NCBI GenBank assembly: GCA_903927495.1 | Contig: CAIYNH010000726.1 | Coordinates: 1-5,452 of the forward strand | From: an uncultured beta proteobacterium | GTDB taxonomy: Bacteria > Pseudomonadota > Gammaproteobacteria > Burkholderiales > Burkholderiaceae_C | DNA: 5,452 nt | Direction: 5' to 3' | Shown here: positions 1 through 5,452 of the stretch, piece by piece | Numbering within the stretch: the stretch's first letter is position 1 | Layout: each line of letters starts with the position of its first letter | Notes under the pieces: model-generated | What the model was told of the DNA's origin: nothing | The model's database searches: none | What the model saw: the letters and a program-made list of their open reading frames with translations, nothing else | Program-made: the position numbers and the translations under genes

Positions 1-2
1 AG

Positions 3-95
3 CCGACAGAGTCATCGGATATTGCCTTTGGTCTGTGGGCAAACAAAACCGAAGATGGTTTGGCCTATCAACAGCGATTGCGCGCAGAATGGTGA
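3..95 (+). CDS. vapB: VapB-type antitoxin, C-terminal fragment (5' end outside the window)
   Basis: Thirty codons are open from the window edge and end in TGA at 93-95. The visible peptide contains DIAFGLWANKTEDGLAY and ends RLRAEW. From family memory this resembles the C-terminal tail of small antitoxins paired with PIN toxins, which carry an 'FGLWKDR...YxxRLRxEW' ending. That tail normally wraps the toxin and blocks its active site; the DNA-binding N-terminal half that autorepresses such operons would lie upstream and is not visible. The stop codon overlaps the start of the PIN-domain gene, the usual arrangement of a translationally coupled toxin-antitoxin pair. The identification depends on this tail plus context, so the exact antitoxin class is unresolved. 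Confidence 0.72.
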   Translation, partial: PTESSDIAFGLWANKTEDGLAYQQRLRAEW

Positions 96-454
96 AGACA
101 CTTTTTGACACCCATATTCTGATTGATTACCTCAACGGAATAGTCTTGGCTCAAGCAGAATTGGCACTTTACGATGACAAGGCGATTTCAATCGTGACGT
201 GGATGGAAGTTCAATCAGGCACCTCGGCTGCCGATCAAAGCGCTGTAGATCAATTTTTGAGTCGATTCACGGTGCTGCCAGTTGACGCAGCGGTATCAAG
301 CGAAGCAGTTGCCTTGCAAAAAGCGACAAAAATCAAACTGCCTGATGCGATCGTCATGGCCACTGCAATGCTTAGCCATCGGCTTTTGGTCACTCGCAAT
401 ACCAAGGATTTTTCACCCACTCACCCTGGTATACGCGTGCCCTACGTGATCTAG
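89..454 (+). CDS. vapC: VapC-like PIN-domain ribonuclease toxin
   Basis: The product is a 121-residue single-domain PIN protein, the usual size for VapC. It begins MVKTLFDTHILIDYLNG. The expected acidic metal-binding residues can be seen: D7 in FDTHILIDY, E40 in TWMEVQSG, D86 in KLPDAIVMATA, and D107 in VTRNTKDF. VapC toxins are Mg2+-dependent endoribonucleases, often cutting tRNA or rRNA, and are held inactive by VapB; the target here cannot be read from sequence. I chose ATG 89 because the PIN core begins there and it overlaps the antitoxin stop by 7 bp. GTG 92, which gives a GTGA overlap, is an alternative. The longer frame from 35 would only read antitoxin DNA in another frame. No clear Shine-Dalgarno is present, consistent with coupling to the antitoxin. 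Three sampled 60-bp lines give about 42-53% GC against about 60% in one aroB line, suggesting acquisition. Confidence 0.88.
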   Translation: MVKTLFDTHILIDYLNGIVLAQAELALYDDKAISIVTWMEVQSGTSAADQSAVDQFLSRFTVLPVDAAVSSEAVALQKATKIKLPDAIVMATAMLSHRLLVTRNTKDFSPTHPGIRVPYVI

Positions 455-490
455 GAAAATCCAGGTCTCACGCATTATTTTCGCAAACCA

Positions 491-1000
491 ATGATCTCTC
501 TCATCGGCCTGCCCGGCTCAGGCAAATCTACCGTTGGTCGGCAACTGGCTCGACGGCTTCAGCTGCCATTTTTCGACTCCGACCACGTCATCGAGGAGCA
601 ACTTGGTTGCTCTATTCGCGAATATTTTGAGCGTGAGGGCGAGGTGCGGTTTCGGGATATTGAAGCTGCCGTGATTGATGAGCTTTCGCTAAAGCCCGAA
701 GGTGTTCTGTCCACCGGCGGCGGTGTGGTGCTGCGTCCGGAAAACCGCCAGAATTTGCGGGAGCGCACTCAGGTGGTGTATTTGAATTCGACACCCGACG
801 AGTTGTTTCGGCGCCTGCGGCATGACAAGAGTCGCCCCTTGCTGCAGGTGGCTGATCCCTTGGGCCGTCTGCGTGACCTGCACGCCCAGCGCCATCCGCT
901 GTACCGTGAAACCGCCCAGCACAGCGTCGATACCGGTCGCCCGTCGGTGTCGACCTTGGTCAACATGATTGTGACGCAGCTTGAGCTGATGAAAACTTGA
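491..1000 (+). CDS. aroK: Shikimate kinase
   Basis: This 169-residue cytoplasmic enzyme phosphorylates shikimate to shikimate 3-phosphate with ATP, the fifth shikimate-pathway step. The Walker A P-loop GLPGSGKST is at residues 6-14. The shikimate/Mg-binding DSD is at 29-31, the substrate arginine R55 in VRFRDIE, and the glycine-rich GGG at 76-78. The lid arginine R115 is in SRPLL, and R139 is in PLYRE. Length fits the family at about 170 residues. ATG 491 is the only good start: in frame, the previous stop is the toxin's own TAG at 452-454. No Shine-Dalgarno is visible in the 36 bp upstream. AroB follows after 24 bp, so the two are probably one operon. In many betaproteobacteria pilQ precedes aroK; here a toxin-antitoxin pair does. 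AroL is the paralogue, but the aroB neighbour favours aroK. Confidence 0.96.
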   Translation: MISLIGLPGSGKSTVGRQLARRLQLPFFDSDHVIEEQLGCSIREYFEREGEVRFRDIEAAVIDELSLKPEGVLSTGGGVVLRPENRQNLRERTQVVYLNSTPDELFRRLRHDKSRPLLQVADPLGRLRDLHAQRHPLYRETAQHSVDTGRPSVSTLVNMIVTQLELMKT

Positions 1001-1024
1001 TGCCGACTGCTCTAAACTCAGCCT

Positions 1025-2134
1025 ATGAACTCATCTGACCTTCAAATCGTGGCCATTGATCTGGCTGAGCGCAGCTACCACATCGCTATTCGTGGATCGC
1101 TGTTTGACAACCCCTTAAGCTACGCCGAATTGCCAAAGGCGCAGAGCGCATTGATTGTGACCAACACCACGGTTGGCCCTTTTTATGCAGAGCGGTTGCA
1201 GCGGGCGCTGGCTGGCAAATTTCCTCAAGTGCACACGGTAGTGCTGCCCGACGGCGAGGAGCACAAGACCTGGCAAAACCTGAATCTGATTTTTGATGCC
1301 TTGCTGGCCAACGGCTGCGACCGCAAAACCATACTCTTTGCGCTGGGCGGTGGTGTGGTGGGCGATATGACCGGGTTTGCGGCAGCCAGTTACATGCGTG
1401 GGGTGCCGTTTGTGCAGGTGCCCACCACCTTGCTGGCCCAGGTGGATTCATCGGTGGGCGGTAAAACAGCGATCAATCACCCCTTGGGCAAGAACATGAT
1501 TGGCGCGTTTTACCAGCCGCTCAAAGTGGTGTGTGATCTGAATACGCTCAAGACCTTGCCGGCGGCCGAACTCAGCGCCGGACTGGGCGAGGTGATCAAG
1601 TACGGTCCCATCGCCGATGTCGATTTTCTGGCCTGGCTGGAGGCCAATATGGAGGCTCTGGTGGCACGCGACCCTGCTGCGCTGGCGCATGTCGTGAAGC
1701 GCTGCTGTGAGATCAAGGCCTGGGTGGTAGGGCAAGATGAGCGTGAGTCAGGTCTGCGCGCCATCCTGAATTTTGGCCACACCTTTGGTCACGCCATTGA
1801 GGCCGGTTTGGGCTATGGGCAGTGGCTGCATGGTGAGGCCGTAGCTTGCGGCATGGTGATGGCCGCGCATTTGTCCCAGCGCCTGGGCTTGGTCGACGCA
1901 TTTTTTGTAAACCGCCTGATTCGGTTGATTCAGAAGGCGGGTTTGCCGATTCGTGGGCCGGTGCTGTCAGACACCGACAACGCTGGCCGCTATTTGGAGC
2001 TGATGCGCCTCGATAAGAAGAGTGAGGCCGGTGAAATCAAATTTGTGGTTATTGACGGCCCGGGGCGTGCCGTTGTGCGCGGTGCCCCGGATGCCATGGT
2101 GCGCAAGGTGATTGATTCTTGCTGCGCAGGGTAG
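1025..2134 (+). CDS. aroB: 3-dehydroquinate synthase
   Basis: This 369-residue enzyme converts DAHP to 3-dehydroquinate, the second shikimate-pathway step, using NAD+ and a divalent metal (Zn2+ or Co2+). The nucleotide-binding segment is at about residues 106-120, with [15 protein letters not shown], followed by [19 protein letters not shown] at 133-151. The likely metal ligands are E189 in [11 protein letters not shown]252 in [11 protein letters not shown] and H269 in LHGEAV. Length is normal for the family. ATG 1025 gives the expected N-terminus and lies 24 bp after the aroK stop; the spacer has no strong Shine-Dalgarno and no terminator, so co-transcription with aroK is likely. The TAG stop at 2132-2134 is 4 bp from the stop of convergent accD, and no hairpin followed by a T-run is present between them. 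Confidence 0.97.
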   Translation: MNSSDLQIVAIDLAERSYHIAIRGSLFDNPLSYAELPKAQSALIVTNTTVGPFYAERLQRALAGKFPQVHTVVLPDGEEHKTWQNLNLIFDALLANGCDRKTILFALGGGVVGDMTGFAAASYMRGVPFVQVPTTLLAQVDSSVGGKTAINHPLGKNMIGAFYQPLKVVCDLNTLKTLPAAELSAGLGEVIKYGPIADVDFLAWLEANMEALVARDPAALAHVVKRCCEIKAWVVGQDERESGLRAILNFGHTFGHAIEAGLGYGQWLHGEAVACGMVMAAHLSQRLGLVDAFFVNRLIRLIQKAGLPIRGPVLSDTDNAGRYLELMRLDKKSEAGEIKFVVIDGPGRAVVRGAPDAMVRKVIDSCCAG

Positions 2135-2138
2135 GCCC

Positions 2139-3011
2139 TCAAGCGACTGCATCGGCGCTTTGGCGCGTCAGCATGGCCAGTGTGTTGGCAATGGTCTTGC
2201 GAAGCTCGCGACGGTCGCAAATCAGGTCAACCGCGCCCTTGGTTTGCAGAAACTCAGCCCGTTGAAAACCCTCAGGCAGGGTGACCCGCACGGTGGACTC
2301 AATCACGCGCGGTCCAGCGAAACCAATCAAGGCTTTGGGCTCGGCAATCACCACGTCACCTAAAAACGCAAAGCCGGCACTGACTCCCCCCATGGTCGGG
2401 TCGGTCAGCACGCTGATGTAGGGCAGGCCTTTCTTGGCCAGACGGGTCAGAGATGCGTTGGTTTTGGCCATTTGCATCAGGCTCAAGAGACCTTCCTGCA
2501 TACGGGCACCGCCAGTCGCGGTAAAGCAGATAAACGGCACTTTTTGTTCGATGGCGGTATGGACACCGCGCACAAAGCGCTCGCCCACCACCGAGCCCAT
2601 GCTGCCGCCCATGAATTCAAATTCAAAGCAGGCCACCACCACACCAATGCCGTGCACCGTGCCACCGATCACCACCAGGGCATCGGTTTCACCGGTGCTT
2701 TCCAGGGCTTCTTTGAGTCGTTCCGGGTATTTGCGGCTGTCCTTGAACTTGAGGGCATCCACGGGCAGCACTTCTTGTCCAATTTCATAGCGCCCCTCGT
2801 TGTCCAGAAAGACGTTGAGACGTGTTCTGGCACCTATTCTGTGGTGGTGGCTGCAGTTCGGGCAGACGTTCTGGTTTTGCTCCATGTCGGTCTTGTAGAG
2901 CACGCTGTCACAGCTAGGGCATTTAATCCAGAGACCCTCGGGTACCGTGCGCCGGTCAGCCGGGTTGGTGTGCTGGATTTTTGGGGGAAGCAGTTTTTCG
3001 AGCCAACTCAT
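2139..3011 (-). CDS. accD: Acetyl-CoA carboxylase carboxyltransferase subunit beta
   Basis: This 290-residue subunit pairs with AccA to form the carboxyltransferase that moves CO2 from biotin on AccB to acetyl-CoA, making malonyl-CoA for fatty acid synthesis. The N-terminal four-cysteine zinc ribbon is complete: C31 and C34 (CPSC), C50 and C53 (CPNC). The crotonase-like core follows, with [12 protein letters not shown] at 135-146, [10 protein letters not shown] at 165-174 and [14 protein letters not shown] at 206-219. Length is close to the family's usual 280-305. The ATG has GGAG six bases upstream. The gene lies 43 bp after trpA, the common betaproteobacterial trpFBA-accD order, and no terminator separates them, so it is probably read from the trp message. 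In related genomes folC often follows accD; here convergent aroB does. The terminal TGA is at 2139-2141. Confidence 0.97.
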   Translation of the reverse strand: MSWLEKLLPPKIQHTNPADRRTVPEGLWIKCPSCDSVLYKTDMEQNQNVCPNCSHHHRIGARTRLNVFLDNEGRYEIGQEVLPVDALKFKDSRKYPERLKEALESTGETDALVVIGGTVHGIGVVVACFEFEFMGGSMGSVVGERFVRGVHTAIEQKVPFICFTATGGARMQEGLLSLMQMAKTNASLTRLAKKGLPYISVLTDPTMGGVSAGFAFLGDVVIAEPKALIGFAGPRVIESTVRVTLPEGFQRAEFLQTKGAVDLICDRRELRKTIANTLAMLTRQSADAVA

Positions 3012-3017
3012 GGGGAA

Positions 3018-3021
3018 CTCC
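3018..3021 (-). promoter_or_regulatory. accD Shine-Dalgarno (GGAG)
   Basis: Minus-strand GGAG lies six bases before the accD ATG. It supports start 3011, which gives the expected [11 protein letters not shown]-terminus, and independent ribosome loading on accD after the 43-bp gap from trpA. Confidence 0.7.
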
Positions 3022-3054
3022 GTTTGTCAAAAAGCGCAATGTGCTGGGTTGGGA

Positions 3055-3906
3055 TTATGAATCGAGTGCGGTGCGGATACCGCGAAGAAAAGTTTCGGCG
3101 GTGGCGGCTACCTTGGCACGCGGCTGATCACTGAGTAACTGGATGATTTTGCTGCCGATGACCACGGCATCGGCAACTCGCCCGATGGTGCGGGCGGTCG
3201 CGGCATCGCGAATGCCAAAGCCGACACCGACAGGAATGTGCACGTGCTGACGGATACGTGGCAGCATGGCCGCAACCGCGTCGGTGTCGAGTGTGCCGGC
3301 ACCGGTCACGCCTTTGAGCGAGACGTAATAGACGTAGCCGGTGGCCAAGCGGGCCACTTGCTGCATGCGCTCGGAGGTTGAGGTTGGGGCGAGTAAAAAA
3401 ATCAGATCCATGCCATGTGTTTTAAGCTCGTTGGCAAAGTCTTCACATTCTTCGGGCGGGTAGTCAACAATCAGCACACCATCTACCCCGGCCGCTACAG
3501 CATCAGTGACAAAAGGGATTGGAGCGCTTGTGCCACTAGCATGAGGCACTTTGTTTTCAGGAGCAATACGAAGCTGGTTGTAGCGTTCAACCGGGTTCGC
3601 ATAACCCATCAGCACCACTGGTGTACTTTGGTTTTTTTGGCGGAAAACGCGCACCATCTCCAGCACCTGGGTCAGACCGATGCCAAAAGACAAGGCAATG
3701 TCGCCGGCCTTCTGAATGACGGGGCCGTCGGCGCTGGGGTCAGAAAATGGCACGCCCAGCTCAATCACGTCAGCACCACCGGCGACCATGGCATGCATCA
3801 GTTCTGGCGTGACATCGGGATACGGATAACCTGCAGTCACGAATGGAATCAGCGCTTTGCGACCCTGGGCCTGCAGTTGGGCCAATGTGGCGGCGATACG
3901 GCTCAT
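3055..3906 (-). CDS. trpA: Tryptophan synthase alpha chain, carrying an in-frame repeat insertion
   Basis: The alpha subunit cleaves indole-3-glycerol phosphate to indole and glyceraldehyde 3-phosphate and channels indole to TrpB. The TIM-barrel protein has catalytic E49 ([11 protein letters not shown]) and D60 (SADGPVIQ) at the same positions as in E. coli. GVGFGIRD at 227-234 and VVIGSKII at 248-255 belong to the phosphate-binding end. The start at 3906 gives MSRIAATL, overlaps the trpB stop as ATGA and has AGGAG seven bases upstream. A longer frame to 3996 would only read trpB DNA. The product is 283 residues against about 268 normally. The excess lies between [10 protein letters not shown] (104-113) and [12 protein letters not shown] (132-143), where residues 114-128 are encoded by a palindromic repeat. 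This maps to the loop after barrel strand 4, near the TrpB interface. The frame and catalytic residues are intact, so it is probably functional. Confidence 0.95.
   Translation of the reverse strand: MSRIAATLAQLQAQGRKALIPFVTAGYPYPDVTPELMHAMVAGGADVIELGVPFSDPSADGPVIQKAGDIALSFGIGLTQVLEMVRVFRQKNQSTPVVLMGYANPVERYNQLRIAPENKVPHASGTSAPIPFVTDAVAAGVDGVLIVDYPPEECEDFANELKTHGMDLIFLLAPTSTSERMQQVARLATGYVYYVSLKGVTGAGTLDTDAVAAMLPRIRQHVHIPVGVGFGIRDAATARTIGRVADAVVIGSKIIQLLSDQPRAKVAATAETFLRGIRTALDS
3523..3565 (-). repeat. Palindromic repeat copy 1, in frame inside trpA
   Basis: Read in the trpA direction, this 43-nt segment begins TGCTCCTGAAA and ends GCACAAGCGCT. The same two 11-nt blocks, with the same 21-nt spacing, occur at 3912-3954 on the other strand; 34 of 43 positions match without gaps. 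An inner inverted repeat GTGCC/GGCAC at 3530-3534 and 3545-3549 leaves a 10-nt loop. It encodes TrpA residues 114-128, with no stop codon and no frame change. The family is inferred to be a small non-coding interspersed element that can settle inside genes, comparable to Rickettsia palindromic elements. No transposase is present. Confidence 0.8.
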
Positions 3907-5225
3907 TTTGCTGCTCCTGAAAGCGTAGTGGCTTGTGCATGTTGCACAAGCGCTACGGGCTGTTCCTGGCTGCCTTTTACGGACTGACCCTGGCAACTGG
4001 GTCGGCAGAAAAAGTCAGCGTTGGAGAGGTCGGCCACGGTGCCAATGTCTTTGTCGCCGCGGCCCGAGAGATTGACCAGAATCGATTGCTCAACGCGCAT
4101 GGTTTTGGCCAGCTTCATGGCGTAGGCCACGGCGTGGCTCGATTCCAGCGCCGCAATGATGCCCTCGGTGCGGCACAGGTAGTGAAAGGCTTCGAGCGCC
4201 TCAGTGTCCGTGATGCCCACGTATTGCGCGCGGCCAATGTCGTTCAAAAATGCGTGCTCGGGGCCAACACCGGGGTAATCCAGTCCGGCGCTGATGCTGT
4301 GGGTTTCGGTGACTTGGCCGTTGTCGTCTTGCAGCACATAGGTGCGGTTGCCATGCAGCACACCTGGACTGCCGCGCTGAATTGAGGCCGAGTGTTTGCC
4401 GCTGTCAAGCCCCTGACCTGCGGCCTCAACACCAATCAGCTGCGTTGCCGGGGAGTTGATGTAGGGGTAAAAAATGCCCATGGCATTGGAGCCGCCCCCG
4501 ACACAAGCGACCACCGCATCGGGCTGCTCCGTACTGGAGCCGGCGGCTTTCAGCATCTCCGGCATTTGCACCAGGCATTCCTTGCCAATCACGCTTTGAA
4601 AGTCGCGCACCATCATGGGGTAGGGGTGGGGGCCGGCGACGGTGCCGATGATGTAGAAGGTGTTGTCGACATTGGCAACCCAGTCGCGCATGGCTTCGTT
4701 AAGTGCATCCTTGAGGGTGCGGCTGCCGCTGGTGACCGGCACCACAGTGGCCCCCAGCAGTTTCATTCGATACACGTTGGGGCTTTGACGCTTGACATCT
4801 TCGCTGCCCATATAGACCACGCATTCCAGCCCGTAGCGGGCGCAAATGGTGGCCGTGGCCACGCCGTGCTGGCCGGCACCGGTCTCGGCAATGACGCGTG
4901 GCTTGCCCATGCGTTTGGCCAGCATGGCCTGGCCAATGGTGTTGTTGATCTTGTGCGCGCCGGTGTGGTTGAGGTCTTCGCGTTTCAGGAAAATTTGCGC
5001 GCCACCTTGTTCGCGGCTCATACGCGCAGCATGGTAGACGGGGGAAGGGCGGCCTACGAAATGCGCCAGTTCAGATTCAAATTCGGCAATGAATGCCGGA
5101 TCAAACTGGTACTTGGCGTAAGCCGCTTTGAGTTCTTGAAGTGCGTGGGTCAGGGTCTCGGAGGCAAAACTGCCGCCATAGATGCCAAAGTGACCGCGTC
5201 CGTCAGGTTGTTGGTAATCAGACAT
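3903..5225 (-). CDS. trpB: Tryptophan synthase beta chain with extended C-terminus
   Basis: The beta subunit condenses indole with L-serine to give L-tryptophan using pyridoxal phosphate. The PLP lysine is K92 in [10 protein letters not shown], and the catalytic glutamate is E114 in AETGAGQHG. The phosphate-binding loop is GGGSNA at 243-248, and the cofactor-ring serine is S387 in NLSGRGDKD. At 440 residues it is longer than the usual 395-420. Relatives, as remembered, end near the equivalent of residue 418 (GQSVKG); the tail from about 423 on is encoded by a palindromic repeat, and it contains no catalytic element. The ATG at 5223-5225 gives the expected [11 protein letters not shown]; no Shine-Dalgarno precedes it. 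The TGA overlaps the trpA start as ATGA, implying translational coupling and balanced subunit supply. A 63-bp spacer holding another palindrome separates it from trpF. Confidence 0.96.
   Translation of the reverse strand: MSDYQQPDGRGHFGIYGGSFASETLTHALQELKAAYAKYQFDPAFIAEFESELAHFVGRPSPVYHAARMSREQGGAQIFLKREDLNHTGAHKINNTIGQAMLAKRMGKPRVIAETGAGQHGVATATICARYGLECVVYMGSEDVKRQSPNVYRMKLLGATVVPVTSGSRTLKDALNEAMRDWVANVDNTFYIIGTVAGPHPYPMMVRDFQSVIGKECLVQMPEMLKAAGSSTEQPDAVVACVGGGSNAMGIFYPYINSPATQLIGVEAAGQGLDSGKHSASIQRGSPGVLHGNRTYVLQDDNGQVTETHSISAGLDYPGVGPEHAFLNDIGRAQYVGITDTEALEAFHYLCRTEGIIAALESSHAVAYAMKLAKTMRVEQSILVNLSGRGDKDIGTVADLSNADFFCRPSCQGQSVKGSQEQPVALVQHAQATTLSGAAK
3912..3956 (+). repeat. Palindromic repeat copy 2, trpB 3' end and trpA leader
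   Basis: The plus strand begins TGCTCCTGAAA (3912-3922), and GCACAAGCGCT ends at 3954. It contains a strong hairpin: GCTTGTGCA (3931-3939), loop TGT, TGCACAAGC (3943-3951), with an outer GTAG/CTAC pair at 3925-3928 and 3953-3956. It matches the copy inside trpA at 34 of 43 positions but lies in the opposite orientation. It encodes most of the last 17 residues of TrpB, and its conserved end carries the trpA Shine-Dalgarno. No U-run follows the hairpin in the trp message, so it does not look like an intrinsic terminator. Confidence 0.8.
3914..3918 (-). promoter_or_regulatory. trpA Shine-Dalgarno (AGGAG), inside the repeat
   Basis: Minus-strand AGGAG is seven bases before the trpA ATG at 3906, inside the trpB coding region. 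It decides the trpA start. It is part of the TTTCAGGAGCA block of repeat copy 2, and its exact complement occurs in the trpA message at 3555-3565. Confidence 0.8.
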
Positions 5226-5233
5226 GATTGTAT

Positions 5234-5283
5234 AAAATTGATAGCAGCCTATGCCCGTGATTATTGCGTTATAGGCTAATTTT
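5234..5283. repeat. Palindrome filling the trpF-trpB spacer, possible diverged third repeat copy
   Basis: AGCCTAT at 5246-5252 is the exact inverted repeat of ATAGGCT at 5271-5277, with an 18-nt loop. Outside it, AAAATT at 5234-5239 mirrors AATTTT at 5278-5283, with a 6-nt bulge (GATAGC) on the left. It occupies nearly all of the 63-bp gap between the trpF stop and the trpB ATG. Its right arm (GCGTTATAGGCT) matches 9 of 12 positions of the corresponding part of copy 2 (GCGCTACGGGCT). From memory, short repeats of the form GATAGC...GCGCTA-AGGC are frequent between genes in Comamonadaceae. Kinship to copies 1 and 2 is probable rather than shown. Confidence 0.6.
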
Positions 5284-5288
5284 GTGTA

Positions 5289-5452
5289 TTAAACTGGATC
5301 GGCTCGGCGAACCGCAGAGACGAACTGGTGAATTTTTTCGGCATCCTTTATGCCTTTTTGGTCAGCTTTCTCGACCCCAGAGCTGACATCGACCGAGAGT
5401 GATTTACAGCGCGGACGAACTTGCAAAATGCCGTCTGTCACGTTGGCAGGCG
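5289..5452 (-). CDS. trpF: Phosphoribosylanthranilate isomerase, C-terminal fragment (5' end outside the window)
   Basis: The last 53 codons are visible, ending with TAA at 5289-5291. The peptide starts PANVTDGILQVRPRC and continues SVDVSSGVE, QKGIKDAEKI and HQFVSAVRRADPV. The NV...DVSSGVE...KGIKD pattern is the phosphate-binding C-terminal part of the TrpF barrel. TrpF isomerises N-(5-phosphoribosyl)anthranilate to the carboxyphenylamino-deoxyribulose phosphate in tryptophan synthesis. It is followed after 63 bp by trpB on the same strand, the common betaproteobacterial order, so it is likely in the same transcript. The N-terminal catalytic cysteine and the start lie beyond the window, so integrity cannot be judged. 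Confidence 0.93.
   Translation of the reverse strand, partial: PANVTDGILQVRPRCKSLSVDVSSGVEKADQKGIKDAEKIHQFVSAVRRADPV

Noticed and set aside
35..88. An upstream ATG extension of the PIN toxin.
   Set aside because: This stretch is the antitoxin's coding DNA read in another frame; the PIN domain starts properly at 89.
452..493. A vapC-aroK fusion, since both genes share a reading frame.
   Set aside because: An in-frame TAG at 452-454 separates them and both proteins are complete with normal lengths.
2155..2170. The GCGC...GCGC mini-hairpin near the aroB/accD junction as a terminator.
   Set aside because: The stem is only about 4 bp, it lies inside accD coding sequence, and no T-run follows on either strand.
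2472..3134. A 220-codon plus-strand frame opposite accD and the trpA end.
   Set aside because: It is a shadow of accD: it has no family signature and a histidine-rich composition typical of antisense reading.
3415..3987. A 190-codon plus-strand frame opposite trpA and the trpB end.
   Set aside because: It is antisense to trpA across both repeat copies, with no domain and no ribosome binding site supporting it.
3907..3996. An N-terminal extension of TrpA by 30 residues.
   Set aside because: It reads trpB DNA in another frame; the ATG at 3906 has a good SD and an ATGA overlap and gives the family N-terminus.
4392..5279. A 295-codon open frame on the plus strand opposite trpB.
   Set aside because: It is fully antisense to a well-conserved enzyme, rich in G, H and A as expected of a complement frame in GC-rich DNA, and shows no recognisable domain.
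5226..5290. A promoter for trpB in the AT-rich spacer (TATACA and TATAAC boxes on the minus strand).
   Set aside because: The TATACA box is only a few bases from the ATG, and neither box has a convincing -35 partner; the AT-rich bases are better explained by the palindrome.

Overview
The window holds parts of two conserved biosynthetic gene blocks that meet tail to tail. Protein wording and the cluster trpF-trpB-trpA-accD point to a betaproteobacterium, most likely Burkholderiales/Comamonadaceae (Rhodoferax- or Polaromonas-like). This assignment rests on remembered family sequences, not on a search.

Layout. Plus strand: the last 30 codons of a VapB-type antitoxin (3-95), an overlapping PIN-domain VapC toxin (89-454), shikimate kinase aroK (491-1000) and 3-dehydroquinate synthase aroB (1025-2134). 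Minus strand, reading from the right edge: the C-terminal end of trpF (5289-5452), trpB (3903-5225), trpA (3055-3906) and accD (2139-3011). The aroB and accD stop codons are only 4 bp apart. No stretch above 300 bp lacks a gene; the longest spacers are 63 bp (trpF-trpB), 43 bp (trpA-accD) and 36 bp (vapC-aroK). No tRNA, rRNA, CRISPR, IS element or convincing intrinsic terminator is visible.

How the genes work together. AroB and AroK catalyse steps 2 and 5 of the shikimate pathway to chorismate. TrpF, TrpB and TrpA carry out late tryptophan synthesis from chorismate-derived phosphoribosylanthranilate. AccD is the carboxyltransferase beta subunit of acetyl-CoA carboxylase and sits at the end of the trp group. 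VapBC is an accessory toxin-antitoxin pair with lower GC than its neighbours.

The most notable signal is a small palindromic repeat inside the trp genes. One copy is embedded in frame in trpA and adds about 14 residues. A second, inverted copy forms the 3' end of trpB, probably extends the TrpB C-terminus, and supplies the trpA Shine-Dalgarno sequence. The two share 34 of 43 ungapped positions, including two identical 11-nt blocks at the same spacing. A third, more diverged palindrome fills the trpF-trpB spacer. Because the first two copies are inverted, the trpA ribosome binding site is perfectly complementary to a segment about 350 nt downstream in the same message, which could affect trpA translation.
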